Below are positions 52,886-60,086 of a stretch of 64,000 nucleotides of DNA, piece by piece. The notes under the pieces are model-generated. The model was not told where the DNA came from. It saw only the letters and a list, made by a program, of their open reading frames with translations, and did not search any database. The stretch is from DATAGF01 sp963813355 (GTDB lineage Bacteria > Actinomycetota > Thermoleophilia > Miltoncostaeales > Miltoncostaeaceae): the NCBI GenBank assembly GCA_963813355.1, contig CAWEYS010000029.1, positions 1 to 64,000 on the forward strand, in the 5' to 3' direction. A program made the translations under genes and the position numbers. The stretch's first letter is position 1. Each line of letters starts with the position of its first letter.

Positions 52886-53446
52886 GTGGAGCACCGCGGC
52901 CGGCCCTGCGTCCACCCCGAGGGGCGCGCCGAGTGGCGCGACTGGCTCGACGAGCACCACGCGACGAGCGACGGCGTCTGGCTCGTTTCGTGGAGGGCCG
53001 TCAGCGGCCGCCCCCGGATCCCCTACGAGGAGGTCGTCGAGGAGGCCCTCTGCGTCGGGTGGATCGACAGCCTCGCCAACACTCTCGGCGAGCGCCACCT
53101 GCAGCTGTTCACCCCCCGCAGGCGCGGCAGCGGCTGGTCCCGGACCAACAAGGTCCGGGTGGAGCGGCTGACGGCGGCCGGGCTGATGCGGCCGGCGGGG
53201 CTCGCGGCCGTCGCGGCGGCCGTGGCCGACGGCTCGTGGACCCTCCTGGACGCGGTCGAGGACCTGATCGAGCCCGAGGACCTGACCGCGGCGCTCGATG
53301 CGCTGCCGGCCGCGCGCGAGGGCTGGGACGGGCTCAGCCCCTCCGCGCGCAAGGCCGGCCTGCTGCGGATCGCGACGGCCAAGCGCCCCGAGACGCGCGC
53401 GAGGCGGATCGAGGAAACGGTCCGCCTGGCCGCCGAATCAGGCTGA
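52886..53446 (+). CDS. YdeI/OmpD-associated family protein
   Basis: 186 residues from GTG 52886. Family landmarks: EWRDWLDEHHATSDGVWLVS near 16, VEEALCVGWIDSLANTLGER near 52, LFTPRRRGSGWSRTNKVRVE near 76, and the late WDGLSPSARKAGLLRIATAK followed by ARRIEETVRLA. Members are induced by stress or linked to bacteriocin and polymyxin tolerance in enterobacteria, but their biochemistry is unknown. It follows the aldo/keto reductase closely and its end overlaps the convergent gene at 53438 by nine bases. Confidence 0.88.
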   Translation: MEHRGRPCVHPEGRAEWRDWLDEHHATSDGVWLVSWRAVSGRPRIPYEEVVEEALCVGWIDSLANTLGERHLQLFTPRRRGSGWSRTNKVRVERLTAAGLMRPAGLAAVAAAVADGSWTLLDAVEDLIEPEDLTAALDALPAAREGWDGLSPSARKAGLLRIATAKRPETRARRIEETVRLAAESG

Positions 53447-53924
53447 CTCGACCCCCAGCACCTCGCCGAGCTTCGCGATCATCGCCTTCTCGCCCTCGCT
53501 GACGCGGGTCGCGCCGATGCCCATGAAGCCCCCCTCCTTGGCCGCGTCGGCGCTCGCCTGGGCGGCCTGCAGGATCCACTGCCGGAAGGCCGCGGCCTCC
53601 TCAGGGGTGGCCTTGGCGTCGAGGATCTCGTTGACGCGGCCCAGCTCCTCCACGACCTGCTCGCGGACCGTCGCCGCCTTGAGGTCGAGCTCCTTCATGA
53701 CGTTGTGGCGCTGCTGCTGCTGGGCGAGCGCGTCCTGCGAGACGGCGACCAGCAGCTCGTCGTCCGTGGGCGGAGCGCCGGCCGCCTTCATGCGTCGCCA
53801 CGCTCTCCTTGGTCAGCTCGATGGGCCCGCCCGGGTCGGCGAGCGAGACGGCGAATCCCGCCACAGTCGTGGCCCGGCGCAGCGCGGCCCACTCGTCCTC
53901 GGTGTAGTCGGCCTTGGTGGTCAT
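53438..53924 (-). CDS. Conserved hypothetical protein, one frame break
   Basis: About 161 residues after removing one base near 53790. The ATG at 53924 overlaps the upstream Zn-ribbon gene (ATGA). The first part reads TKADYTEDEWAALRRATTVA and GFAVSLADPGGPIELTKESV. After the break come DDELLVAVSQDALAQQQQRH, VVEELGRVNEILDAKATPEE and WILQAAQASADAAKEGGFMG. Mostly helical and acidic, with no membrane or signal segment. The final part (GIGATRVSEGEKAMIAKLGE) recalls small cytoplasmic helical proteins, but I cannot name a family. Confidence 0.6.
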
Positions 53925-54151
53925 GTCTCCCCCTCGGGTGTCGTCCGGTCCGGTTCCTCGGGCACCGGGGCGTGGTCGGAGTCCAGGTCGCACGCCGCCA
54001 CGACGCGCGACGCGTGCACGAACGCCCCGGGGCCCCGGCCCGGCTTGATGGGCTCGCCGCAGACCGCGCAGCGCCACCTCGTCCCGCTGCTCACCACGAG
54101 AGCGGCTTGCCCGGCGTCGCGCCGATCGCCGTCACGCGAAGTCTCGCCCAT
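53921..54151 (-). CDS. Small zinc-ribbon-like protein
   Basis: 76 codons from the ATG at 54151. A much longer upstream reading in this frame is a shadow of the next gene. The core RWRCAVCGEPIKPGRGPGAF has one CxxC knuckle, and VVAACDLDSDHAP supplies a possible third Cys and a His, suggesting a single zinc site. It is coupled by a four-base overlap to the hypothetical gene downstream. No known function. It may be a DNA- or protein-binding adaptor. Confidence 0.5.
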   Translation of the reverse strand: MGETSRDGDRRDAGQAALVVSSGTRWRCAVCGEPIKPGRGPGAFVHASRVVAACDLDSDHAPVPEEPDRTTPEGET

Positions 54152-54222
54152 CGGACCCCCGGTCGCACGCGGAACCCCGCGACTGTAGCCGAGGCGCCGC
54201 CGTGGCACGCCCGGCACTCCGG

Positions 54223-55026
54223 TCACCGGGCGCCGAGCACCTGCTCGATGAAGGCGATCACCACCGGCGAGGCGGGGTCGATGATGTGGCCGCCGCCGAC
54301 CATCTCGGTGCGGGCATCGGGAAGCGCGCCGGCCAGCGCCTCGACCGGCTCGTGGAACTCGGGCGGCGAGTCGGCCGCCGTCACCAGCAGGACGGGCTGG
54401 ACGATGGCGGCCAGGGCGGCGCGGTCCGCGCCCGGCGCCTCGTAGGCGCGCAGCTCCGCCAGCAGCGCCGGGCCGTTGTCCGTGAACATCCGGCGAACGT
54501 CCTCGGGGAACGAGCGCCAGGCGTCCTGCCCCGCGACCTCGGCGATCAGCGCCTCCCCGACGGCGTCGACCCCGGCGTCCGCCGCCACCGCGCGCATGCG
54601 GTCGGCGAACGCGGACACCCACGCGTCGGCCGCGGGCGAGAGGCCGGGGGCGTCCGGCTCGAGCAGGACGAGCGCCCGCACCCGGCCGGGGTGGCGCAGC
54701 GCGAGCTCGGTCGCGACCCAGCCGCCGAAGCTGCGGCCGACGACCACCGCCGGCGCCGGCGCCAGGGCGTCGAGCAGCGCGGCCGCGTCGTCGGCGTGCT
54801 CGCTCACGGTCGTGCGCTCGTAGGGCTCGGGGCGCTCGCTGCGCCCGCAGCCGCGCCGGTCGTAGGCGATGACGCGGCCGAGCCGCGCGAGCCTCTCGAC
54901 CGCGCCGGCCCACGCGAGCGCGGAGCTCCCGGCGCCGTGGATGCAGAGGATCGGCGCGCCCCCGCCGCTCTCCTCGTAGTGGAGGCGGACGCCGTTGACC
55001 GACAGCCCGCCCGACGCGCTGGGCAC
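54223..55026 (-). CDS. Alpha/beta hydrolase
   Basis: 267 residues from GTG 55026. Oxyanion region PILCIHGAGSSALAWAGAVE near 26, YDRRGCGRSERPEPYERTTV near 55, nucleophile elbow VVVGRSFGGWVATELALRHP near 94 and catalytic His in MVGGGHIIDPASPVVIAF near 240. All are in one frame. This is the haloperoxidase/menaquinone-hydrolase-like group with a helical cap (residues 125-200). Substrate unknown. It ends 70 bases before the zinc-ribbon gene and starts 80 bases from the 3' end of the tmRNA gene. Confidence 0.9.
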   Translation of the reverse strand: MPSASGGLSVNGVRLHYEESGGGAPILCIHGAGSSALAWAGAVERLARLGRVIAYDRRGCGRSERPEPYERTTVSEHADDAAALLDALAPAPAVVVGRSFGGWVATELALRHPGRVRALVLLEPDAPGLSPAADAWVSAFADRMRAVAADAGVDAVGEALIAEVAGQDAWRSFPEDVRRMFTDNGPALLAELRAYEAPGADRAALAAIVQPVLLVTAADSPPEFHEPVEALAGALPDARTEMVGGGHIIDPASPVVIAFIEQVLGAR

Positions 55027-55107
55027 CGCGACTCCTTCGAGGCTTGCACCAGCGATCGCGAGGAGGAGGCCCCGGAGAACCCCGGAACCCCCTCCGCGCT
55101 ATCGCAG

Positions 55108-55473
55108 TGGACCCGGCCGGCACTGCCCCGGCGTCCGAAAGCGTTCCCCCATCAGCTTCTCCGAGCGCAGTCGGCGGTGAGGATCTCGCGGGGGGCGTCA
55201 CCGTCGACCAACCGCTCCCCCGCCAGGCACTCCTGCGATCTCGCCCGACGGCCGAGTGCCGCTGCCGCCGGACCAGGGCCGCTGACTGACACCGGTGATC
55301 CCCCTTACGACCCGAAGGGGGGCCGATGGCTCTCAGTACTGCTGTTTAGGCAGCGAGAGCGAGCTTGGGAGAGTTCTCCGCAGCTCCATTGGTTCCCGGT
55401 TGTTGACGCGGTCCTCCGGGTCCGCGGCTCGCTTACCGATGGGGTACCGCTCCGTCGAAACTGGATCGGGCCC
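55108..55473 (-). ncRNA. ssrA: Transfer-messenger RNA (tmRNA)
   Basis: 366 bases on the minus strand. The 5' acceptor strand GGGCCCG (55473-55467) pairs with CGGGTCC (55115-55109), including a G-U at the third pair that matches the alanine identity element, followed by discriminator A (55108). CCA is not encoded. The conserved TTTCGACGG lies at 55460-55452. The tag frame, GCG at 55381 to TAA at 55348-55346, encodes AENSPKLALAA, with the expected LAA end recognised by proteases. The 3' domain reads GACTGCGCTCGGAGAAGC, much as in Mycobacterium. The T-stem GCCGG/CCGGC is present, but its loop is GGCAGTG rather than TTCGANT. It rescues stalled ribosomes with SmpB, encoded 4 kb away. Confidence 0.88.
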
Positions 55474-55517
55474 GTACTCCCCACGAGGCTAGCACCCCTC
55501 AGGGCTACTATCAGCGG

Positions 55518-56231
55518 ATGCGCGCGCTCCTGATGCGGACCTGCCTCGCGGACGTGGTGGCGCCCTCGGTGGCCCGCGCGGCGCGCACGGTTCTCGAGCG
55601 CGCCGGCGTCGAGGTGGTCGTCCCCCGCCGCCAGACCTGCTGCGGCCAGCCGGCCTGGAGCGCGGGGCATCCCGACCAGGCGCGGCCGGTCGCCCGGCGG
55701 GCGCTGCGGGCGTTCCGCGGCGAGGACCCGGTCGTGGTGCCGTCGGGCTCCTGCGCGGCGATGGTGCGCCACGGCTACCCGGAGCTGTTCGCCGGGCGGC
55801 CCGAGGAGGACGAGGCCCGGGCGATGGCCGAGCGCACCCTCGAGCTGTCGCAGTTCATCGCGCGCGAGGGGCTGGCGGTCGCGCCGGCCGGCGGCGCGGA
55901 GGGGTCGGTGACCTACCACGACTCGTGCCACATGCTGCGCATCCTCGGCGAGCGCGCCAGCGGGCGGGCGGCGCTGGCGCAGGTCGACGGGCTCGAGCTG
56001 CGCGAGATGGACGGCACGGAGGTGTGCTGCGGGTTCGGCGGCACGTTCAGCGTGAACTTCCCCGAGGTCTCGGGCCGGCTCGGCGAGGAGAAGGCGCGCA
56101 ACGCCGCGGCCACCGGCGCCGATGAGCTGGTGGCCTGCGACCTGTCGTGCCTGATGCACATCGCCGGCCGGGCGCGCCGCACGGGGATCCCTCTGCGGGT
56201 GCGCCACGTGGCCGAGGTCCTGGCCGGGTGA
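55518..56231 (+). CDS. lutA: L-lactate utilisation iron-sulfur protein LutA (YkgE-like)
   Basis: 237 residues. Two CCG-type domains: RQTCCGQPAWSAGHPDQARP near 38 and EVCCGFGGTFSVNFPEVSG near 172, each preceded by its own cysteine (MRTCLADVV near 7, YHDSCHMLRILGERASGRAA near 133). These bind an iron-sulfur cofactor, as in heterodisulfide-reductase-like proteins. It is the first gene of lutABC, which oxidises L-lactate to pyruvate through a membrane or cytoplasmic electron carrier. It overlaps lutB with GTGA. Confidence 0.93.
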   Translation: MRALLMRTCLADVVAPSVARAARTVLERAGVEVVVPRRQTCCGQPAWSAGHPDQARPVARRALRAFRGEDPVVVPSGSCAAMVRHGYPELFAGRPEEDEARAMAERTLELSQFIAREGLAVAPAGGAEGSVTYHDSCHMLRILGERASGRAALAQVDGLELREMDGTEVCCGFGGTFSVNFPEVSGRLGEEKARNAAATGADELVACDLSCLMHIAGRARRTGIPLRVRHVAEVLAG

Positions 56232-57631
56232 GCGCGGCCCCCCGCGGCCGGCCCGTCGCCTACCCGGACGCGGACGCCCCCCTGCGCGAGCGCACGCGCG
56301 AGGCGCTCGCCGACCCCCAGCTCGCCGGCAACCTGCGCGCCGCCGCCGCGAGCTGGGCGGCGGGCCGGGAGCGCATGGTGCGCGAGAAGGGCTTCGCCGA
56401 GATGCGGGCGCGGGCCCGTGAGATCCGGCGCGGCAACATCCGCGACCTGCCGGCGCTCCTCGACCGCCTCGAGGAGCGGGTGACAGCCGCCGGCGGGGTC
56501 GTCGCCCGCGTCGGCGACGCGGAGGCCGCCTGCCGCTACATCACCGACCTCGCCGCGGAGCGCGGCGCGCGGCTGGTGGCCAAGTCGAAGTCGATGGCCA
56601 CCGAGGAGATCAAGCTCAACGAGGCCCTCGAGGAGGCCGGCCTGCGGGTGGTCGAGACGGACCTCGGCGAGTGGATCATCCAGCTCGCCGGCCAGCACCC
56701 GAGCCACATCGTCGCCCCGGCCGTCCACCTGAACAAGGACCAGGTGCGCGAGCTCTTCATGGCCGAGAGCGGCGAGGAGCTCCCGACCGGCCGGGAGGCG
56801 CTGGTGGCCCACGCCCGGCGCCGCCTGCGCGAGGTCTTCGCGGCCGCCGACATCGGGGTGTCGGGCGTCAACTTCGCCGTCGCCGAGACGGGCACGGTCT
56901 GCGTGGTCGAGAACGAGGGCAACGGCCGCCTGGTGACGGCGCTCCCCCGCATCCACGTCGCGGTGATGGGCATGGAGCGCGTCGTCGCCGACTGGGACGA
57001 GGCCGCCCACATCCTCCAGACCCTCCCGATGGCGGCGATCGGCGACGACGCCGCGGGCTACGTGAACCTCATCACCGGGCCGCGGCGCCCGGACGAGGCG
57101 GACGGCCCCGAGGAGCTGCACCTGGTCATCCTCGACGGGGGCCGCTCGGCCCTGCGCGGCACGGACGTCGAGGAGGTGCTCGACTGCATCCGCTGCGGGG
57201 CCTGCCTCTACTCCTGCCCGATGTGGCGCAGCGTCGGGGGCCAGGCCTACGGCTCGCCCTACTCGGGCCCGATCGGGGCGGTCCTGACCCCGCTCCTCGA
57301 GGGGATGAGGGGCGAGCGCTCGAGCGAGCTGCCGTTCCTGTCGTCGATCTGCGGCGCGTGCCACGAGGCCTGCCCGGTCGGCATCCCGCTGCACGACCTG
57401 CTGGTGAGGGTGCGGGGCAAGGCGCGCACGCCCGCCCACCGCCGCGACCGCCTGCGCTTCCGCCTCTGGAGCCGCGCGTGGAGCACGTCGCTCGGCTACG
57501 GCGCCACCCGCGTGGCCGGCCGGCTGGGGCTGCGCCTGCTCGGCCGGCGGGGGTGGGTGCGCCGCCTGCCCGGCCCGGGCGCCGACTGGACCGACCAGCG
57601 CGACGTCCCCTCGCGCTGGCCACCGCGGTGA
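56228..57631 (+). CDS. lutB: L-lactate utilisation protein LutB (LUD domain, two 4Fe-4S clusters)
   Basis: 467 residues from GTG 56228. The LUD domain covers 60-300, with LVAKSKSMATEEIKLNEALE near 118, VRELFMAESGEELPTGREAL near 175 and SGVNFAVAETGTVCVVENEG near 215. The ferredoxin-like part has CIRCGACLYSCPMW near 320 and CGACHEACPVG near 376, each a CxxCxxCxxxC type ligand set. The C-terminus is basic. LutB carries electrons in lactate oxidation with LutA and LutC. It overlaps both neighbours by four bases. Confidence 0.94.
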   Translation: MSAAPRGRPVAYPDADAPLRERTREALADPQLAGNLRAAAASWAAGRERMVREKGFAEMRARAREIRRGNIRDLPALLDRLEERVTAAGGVVARVGDAEAACRYITDLAAERGARLVAKSKSMATEEIKLNEALEEAGLRVVETDLGEWIIQLAGQHPSHIVAPAVHLNKDQVRELFMAESGEELPTGREALVAHARRRLREVFAAADIGVSGVNFAVAETGTVCVVENEGNGRLVTALPRIHVAVMGMERVVADWDEAAHILQTLPMAAIGDDAAGYVNLITGPRRPDEADGPEELHLVILDGGRSALRGTDVEEVLDCIRCGACLYSCPMWRSVGGQAYGSPYSGPIGAVLTPLLEGMRGERSSELPFLSSICGACHEACPVGIPLHDLLVRVRGKARTPAHRRDRLRFRLWSRAWSTSLGYGATRVAGRLGLRLLGRRGWVRRLPGPGADWTDQRDVPSRWPPR

Positions 57632-58197
57632 CGGCGCTCGCCGAGGAGATCCTCGAGGCGCTCGGCCACCGCCGCGCGACCGGGGCGGTCGTGGCCGCCG
57701 ACGACGCGGCGCGGGCCGCCGTGGCCGTCGCGGACGAGTGGGGCGTGGAGCGGGCGCTGATCGCCGACGACCCGGTCCTGCACGACCTCGGGGTGGGCAC
57801 CGCGCTCGGGGCGGACGGCCGCGAGGTGCTGCGCTGGCCCGAGGGCCGCGGCGCAGGCTGGCGCGAGCTGCTCGGCCTCGAGGGCCCCGAGCTCACACTC
57901 GGGGTCACCGTGCCCGCCCTCGGCGTGGCCGAGCGCGGCACGCTCGTGCTGGAGACCGGCCCGGGCCACGGGCGCTCGATCGACGTCGTCAGCATGTACC
58001 ACCTCGCCGTCCTGCCCGCCTCGCGCCTGCGCGCCACCCTGGCCGAGGCCCTGACCGAGGCCTACGCCGGCGGGCGCGCGCCCTCGGCGGTCTCCCTGGT
58101 GTCGGCCCCCAGCCGGACCTCCGACATCGAGAAGATCTCCACCCTCGGCGCCCACGGCGCCAAGGGCCTGCATGTGATCGTGGTGGAGGACCGCTAG
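57628..58197 (+). CDS. lutC: L-lactate utilisation protein LutC (LUD domain)
   Basis: 189 residues from GTG 57628 (overlap with lutB). A short LUD-domain protein: ELTLGVTVPALGVAERGTLV near 88, VVSMYHLAVLPASRLRATL near 120 and SLVSAPSRTSDIEKISTLGA near 155, then HGAKGLHVIVVEDR. The SxxSRTxDIE...LGxHGP pattern is the LutC/YkgG signature, with HGA here instead of HGP. The last gene of the operon. No LldP-type permease or GntR regulator is adjacent in the window. Confidence 0.93.
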   Translation: MTALAEEILEALGHRRATGAVVAADDAARAAVAVADEWGVERALIADDPVLHDLGVGTALGADGREVLRWPEGRGAGWRELLGLEGPELTLGVTVPALGVAERGTLVLETGPGHGRSIDVVSMYHLAVLPASRLRATLAEALTEAYAGGRAPSAVSLVSAPSRTSDIEKISTLGAHGAKGLHVIVVEDR

Positions 58198-58278
58198 CCC
58201 CTCGCACGGCCAGGTGACAGCCGGCGGCCGCGCCGTGAGAGACTCGCGCCCTCGCCCGTCGCCGGCAGAGGTGGATCA

Positions 58279-59585
58279 GTGGGACGCACGGGCTGGACCC
58301 GACTCGCGACCGTGGCGGCCGCCCTCGGCCTCGTCTCCCTCCTGTCGGGCTGCGTGGTCCTCGACTGGACTTCATCGGCCCGCAGGTCGACGTCATCGGC
58401 GACGTCCCGCTCGACGTTCACGGTCTGCGCCTCCGGCTCGACCGGCTGCGGCAACTGGGCAGCTCGGGCATCCCCGCCATTGACGGGGACCGGCCAGGTC
58501 CTGCTGGGCGTCCTCGTCCAGGACACCGCCAGCCTCCCGTCGTCGCTCACCTCGACGGGCCCCGAGGCGCTGACCTTCACGCCGAGCCCCTCGTACGCGG
58601 CGGAGCTCGAGCGGCTCGAGCCCGGCGCCGGCCGGGAAGCCGCTGGCTCGGCTTCATCTCCCGGCGTGAGACTACGACGACCAGCGAGCGGCGCCTCAGT
58701 CGGTCCACGATGCAAGCTGCCCTCTACAGCTCCGGCGCGGCGCCGACGGCGCGCCGTTCCCGGGCCGTCCTCGAGCACCGTCGTCATCGGCGGCGTCCGC
58801 GTCGTCAGCGCCGTGGCCCCCGCCTCGCGCCCGGTCGTCTGCGGGCCCTCGACCCAGGGCCGCTGTACGACGAGGTGCCGCCGCCGAGTGACGCCGACCG
58901 ACGTCTGGGTGATCTGCGCTGACGATCGGCTTCCAGGCCGCGCCGGCCCGACGCGCGACCTCGGCGTCCTCAACGGCGCGGCCGCCAGCGGGCCGCCGGG
59001 CGGCGTCGCGACCCTTCCCTTCGTCGTGCGCTACGCCGGCACCGCGACCCCGGCCGCGGACTTCCGCCTGCCGCGACCACGACGCTGCCCGGCGCCGCCG
59101 TCGCGGTCACGCCCGCACGCTCGTGCCGCCGACCGAACAGCGCGAACCCAGGCTCAGGTGGCGGTGGGCGATCCCCGCCGGCGCCAAGCCGGGCACGTAC
59201 GACGTGACCCTGACGGCCCGGCTGGCGAACGGCCAGACGCGCGTCGGCGACCGGAGCTACCCTCACCGTCCCTCCCGGGGGCGGCGCGGCGGGCCGGCCG
59301 CGCGCCTGAGGCTGACCACGATCCTGCCCCGACGCCTCTCGGCGAAGGTCGCCCGGCGGCGGGGGATCGTCGTCCTGATCGGGGCCACCAAGGCCGGGCA
59401 CCGCCCGCGTGCAGCTCTTCCAGGGCCGCGCCAGGAAGCCAAGGCGACCAAGCGGGTGCGGCTGCGGGTGCCGGGGCCGACGAAGGTGGTCCTCAAGAGC
59501 GCCGCTGCTGAAGAAGGGCCGCTACCGGATCGTGATCCTGGCCGACGGCCGCACCTTCGTCCGCCGCGCCGCCCTGATCAAGTAG
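58279..59585 (+). pseudogene. Lipoprotein gene with multiple frame breaks
   Basis: It starts with a lipoprotein signal (RLATVAAALGLVSLLSGC, Cys as the lipidation site). Recognisable stretches then appear in different frames: TFTVCASGSTGCGN, GTGQVLLGVLVQDTASLPSS, LTSTGPEALTFTPSPSYAAE, DVTLTARLANGQTRVGDRSY and a C-terminal VRLRVPGPTKVVLKSA followed by KKGRYRIVILADGRTFVRRA before TAG 59583-59585. At least five changes of frame are needed, far more than in any other gene here, so true decay is plausible even allowing for sequence errors. The C-terminal beta-rich domain is of a kind often attached to surface proteins in these bacteria. Function unknown. Confidence 0.6.
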
Positions 59586-59591
59586 CTCCGC

Positions 59592-60086
59592 CTAGCGGCG
59601 GCGGACCGCCTTGACCGCCCGGTCGGCCTCACGGCGGGCGTCGCGCTCGGCGATCGTGCGGCGCTTGTCGTAGAGGGTCTTGCCGCGCCCGAGCCCCAGC
59701 TCCAGCTTGGCCCGGCCCTCGCTGAAGTAGAGGCGCAGGGGAACCAGGGCGAGGCCCTTCTCGCCGAGCTCCGAGGCGAGGCGCTCGATCTCGCGCTTGT
59801 GCAGGAGCAGCTTGCGCGTGCGGCGCGGGTCGTGGCCGCCGCCGCCGGCGTTGTCGTACTCCGAGATGTGGGCGTTGATCAGCCACGCCTCGCCGCCGCG
59901 GATCTGCACGTAGGCGTCGGTGATCGTCGCCCCGCGCTCGCGCAGGCCCTTCACCTCGGTGCCCTGGAGGACGATGCCCGCCTCGAGGCGGTCGAGGATC
60001 TCGTACTCGTGCAGCGCGCGGCGGTTACGGGCGACGTCGCGAAAGCGCTCGTCGGCGCGGCCGCCCTTCTTCTTCCTGGTCGCCAT
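59592..60086 (-). CDS. smpB: SsrA-binding protein SmpB
   Basis: 164 residues. RDVARNRRALHEYEILDRLE near 17, AGIVLQGTEVKGLRERGATI near 36, AYVQIRGGEAWLINAHISEY near 58, RTRKLLLHKREIERLASELG near 88, and a basic C-terminal tail beginning RGKTLYDKRRTIAERDARRE that folds in the ribosomal A site. It is the essential partner of tmRNA, whose gene is at 55108-55473. Its first 62 bases overlap the end of rnr, so the two are co-expressed. Confidence 0.97.
   Translation of the reverse strand: MATRKKKGGRADERFRDVARNRRALHEYEILDRLEAGIVLQGTEVKGLRERGATITDAYVQIRGGEAWLINAHISEYDNAGGGGHDPRRTRKLLLHKREIERLASELGEKGLALVPLRLYFSEGRAKLELGLGRGKTLYDKRRTIAERDARREADRAVKAVRRR

Noticed and set aside
55299..55323. Rho-independent terminator (CCCCCTT...AAGGGGG)
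   Set aside because: The hairpin falls inside the tmRNA gene, where it is most likely one of the structural helices or pseudoknots.
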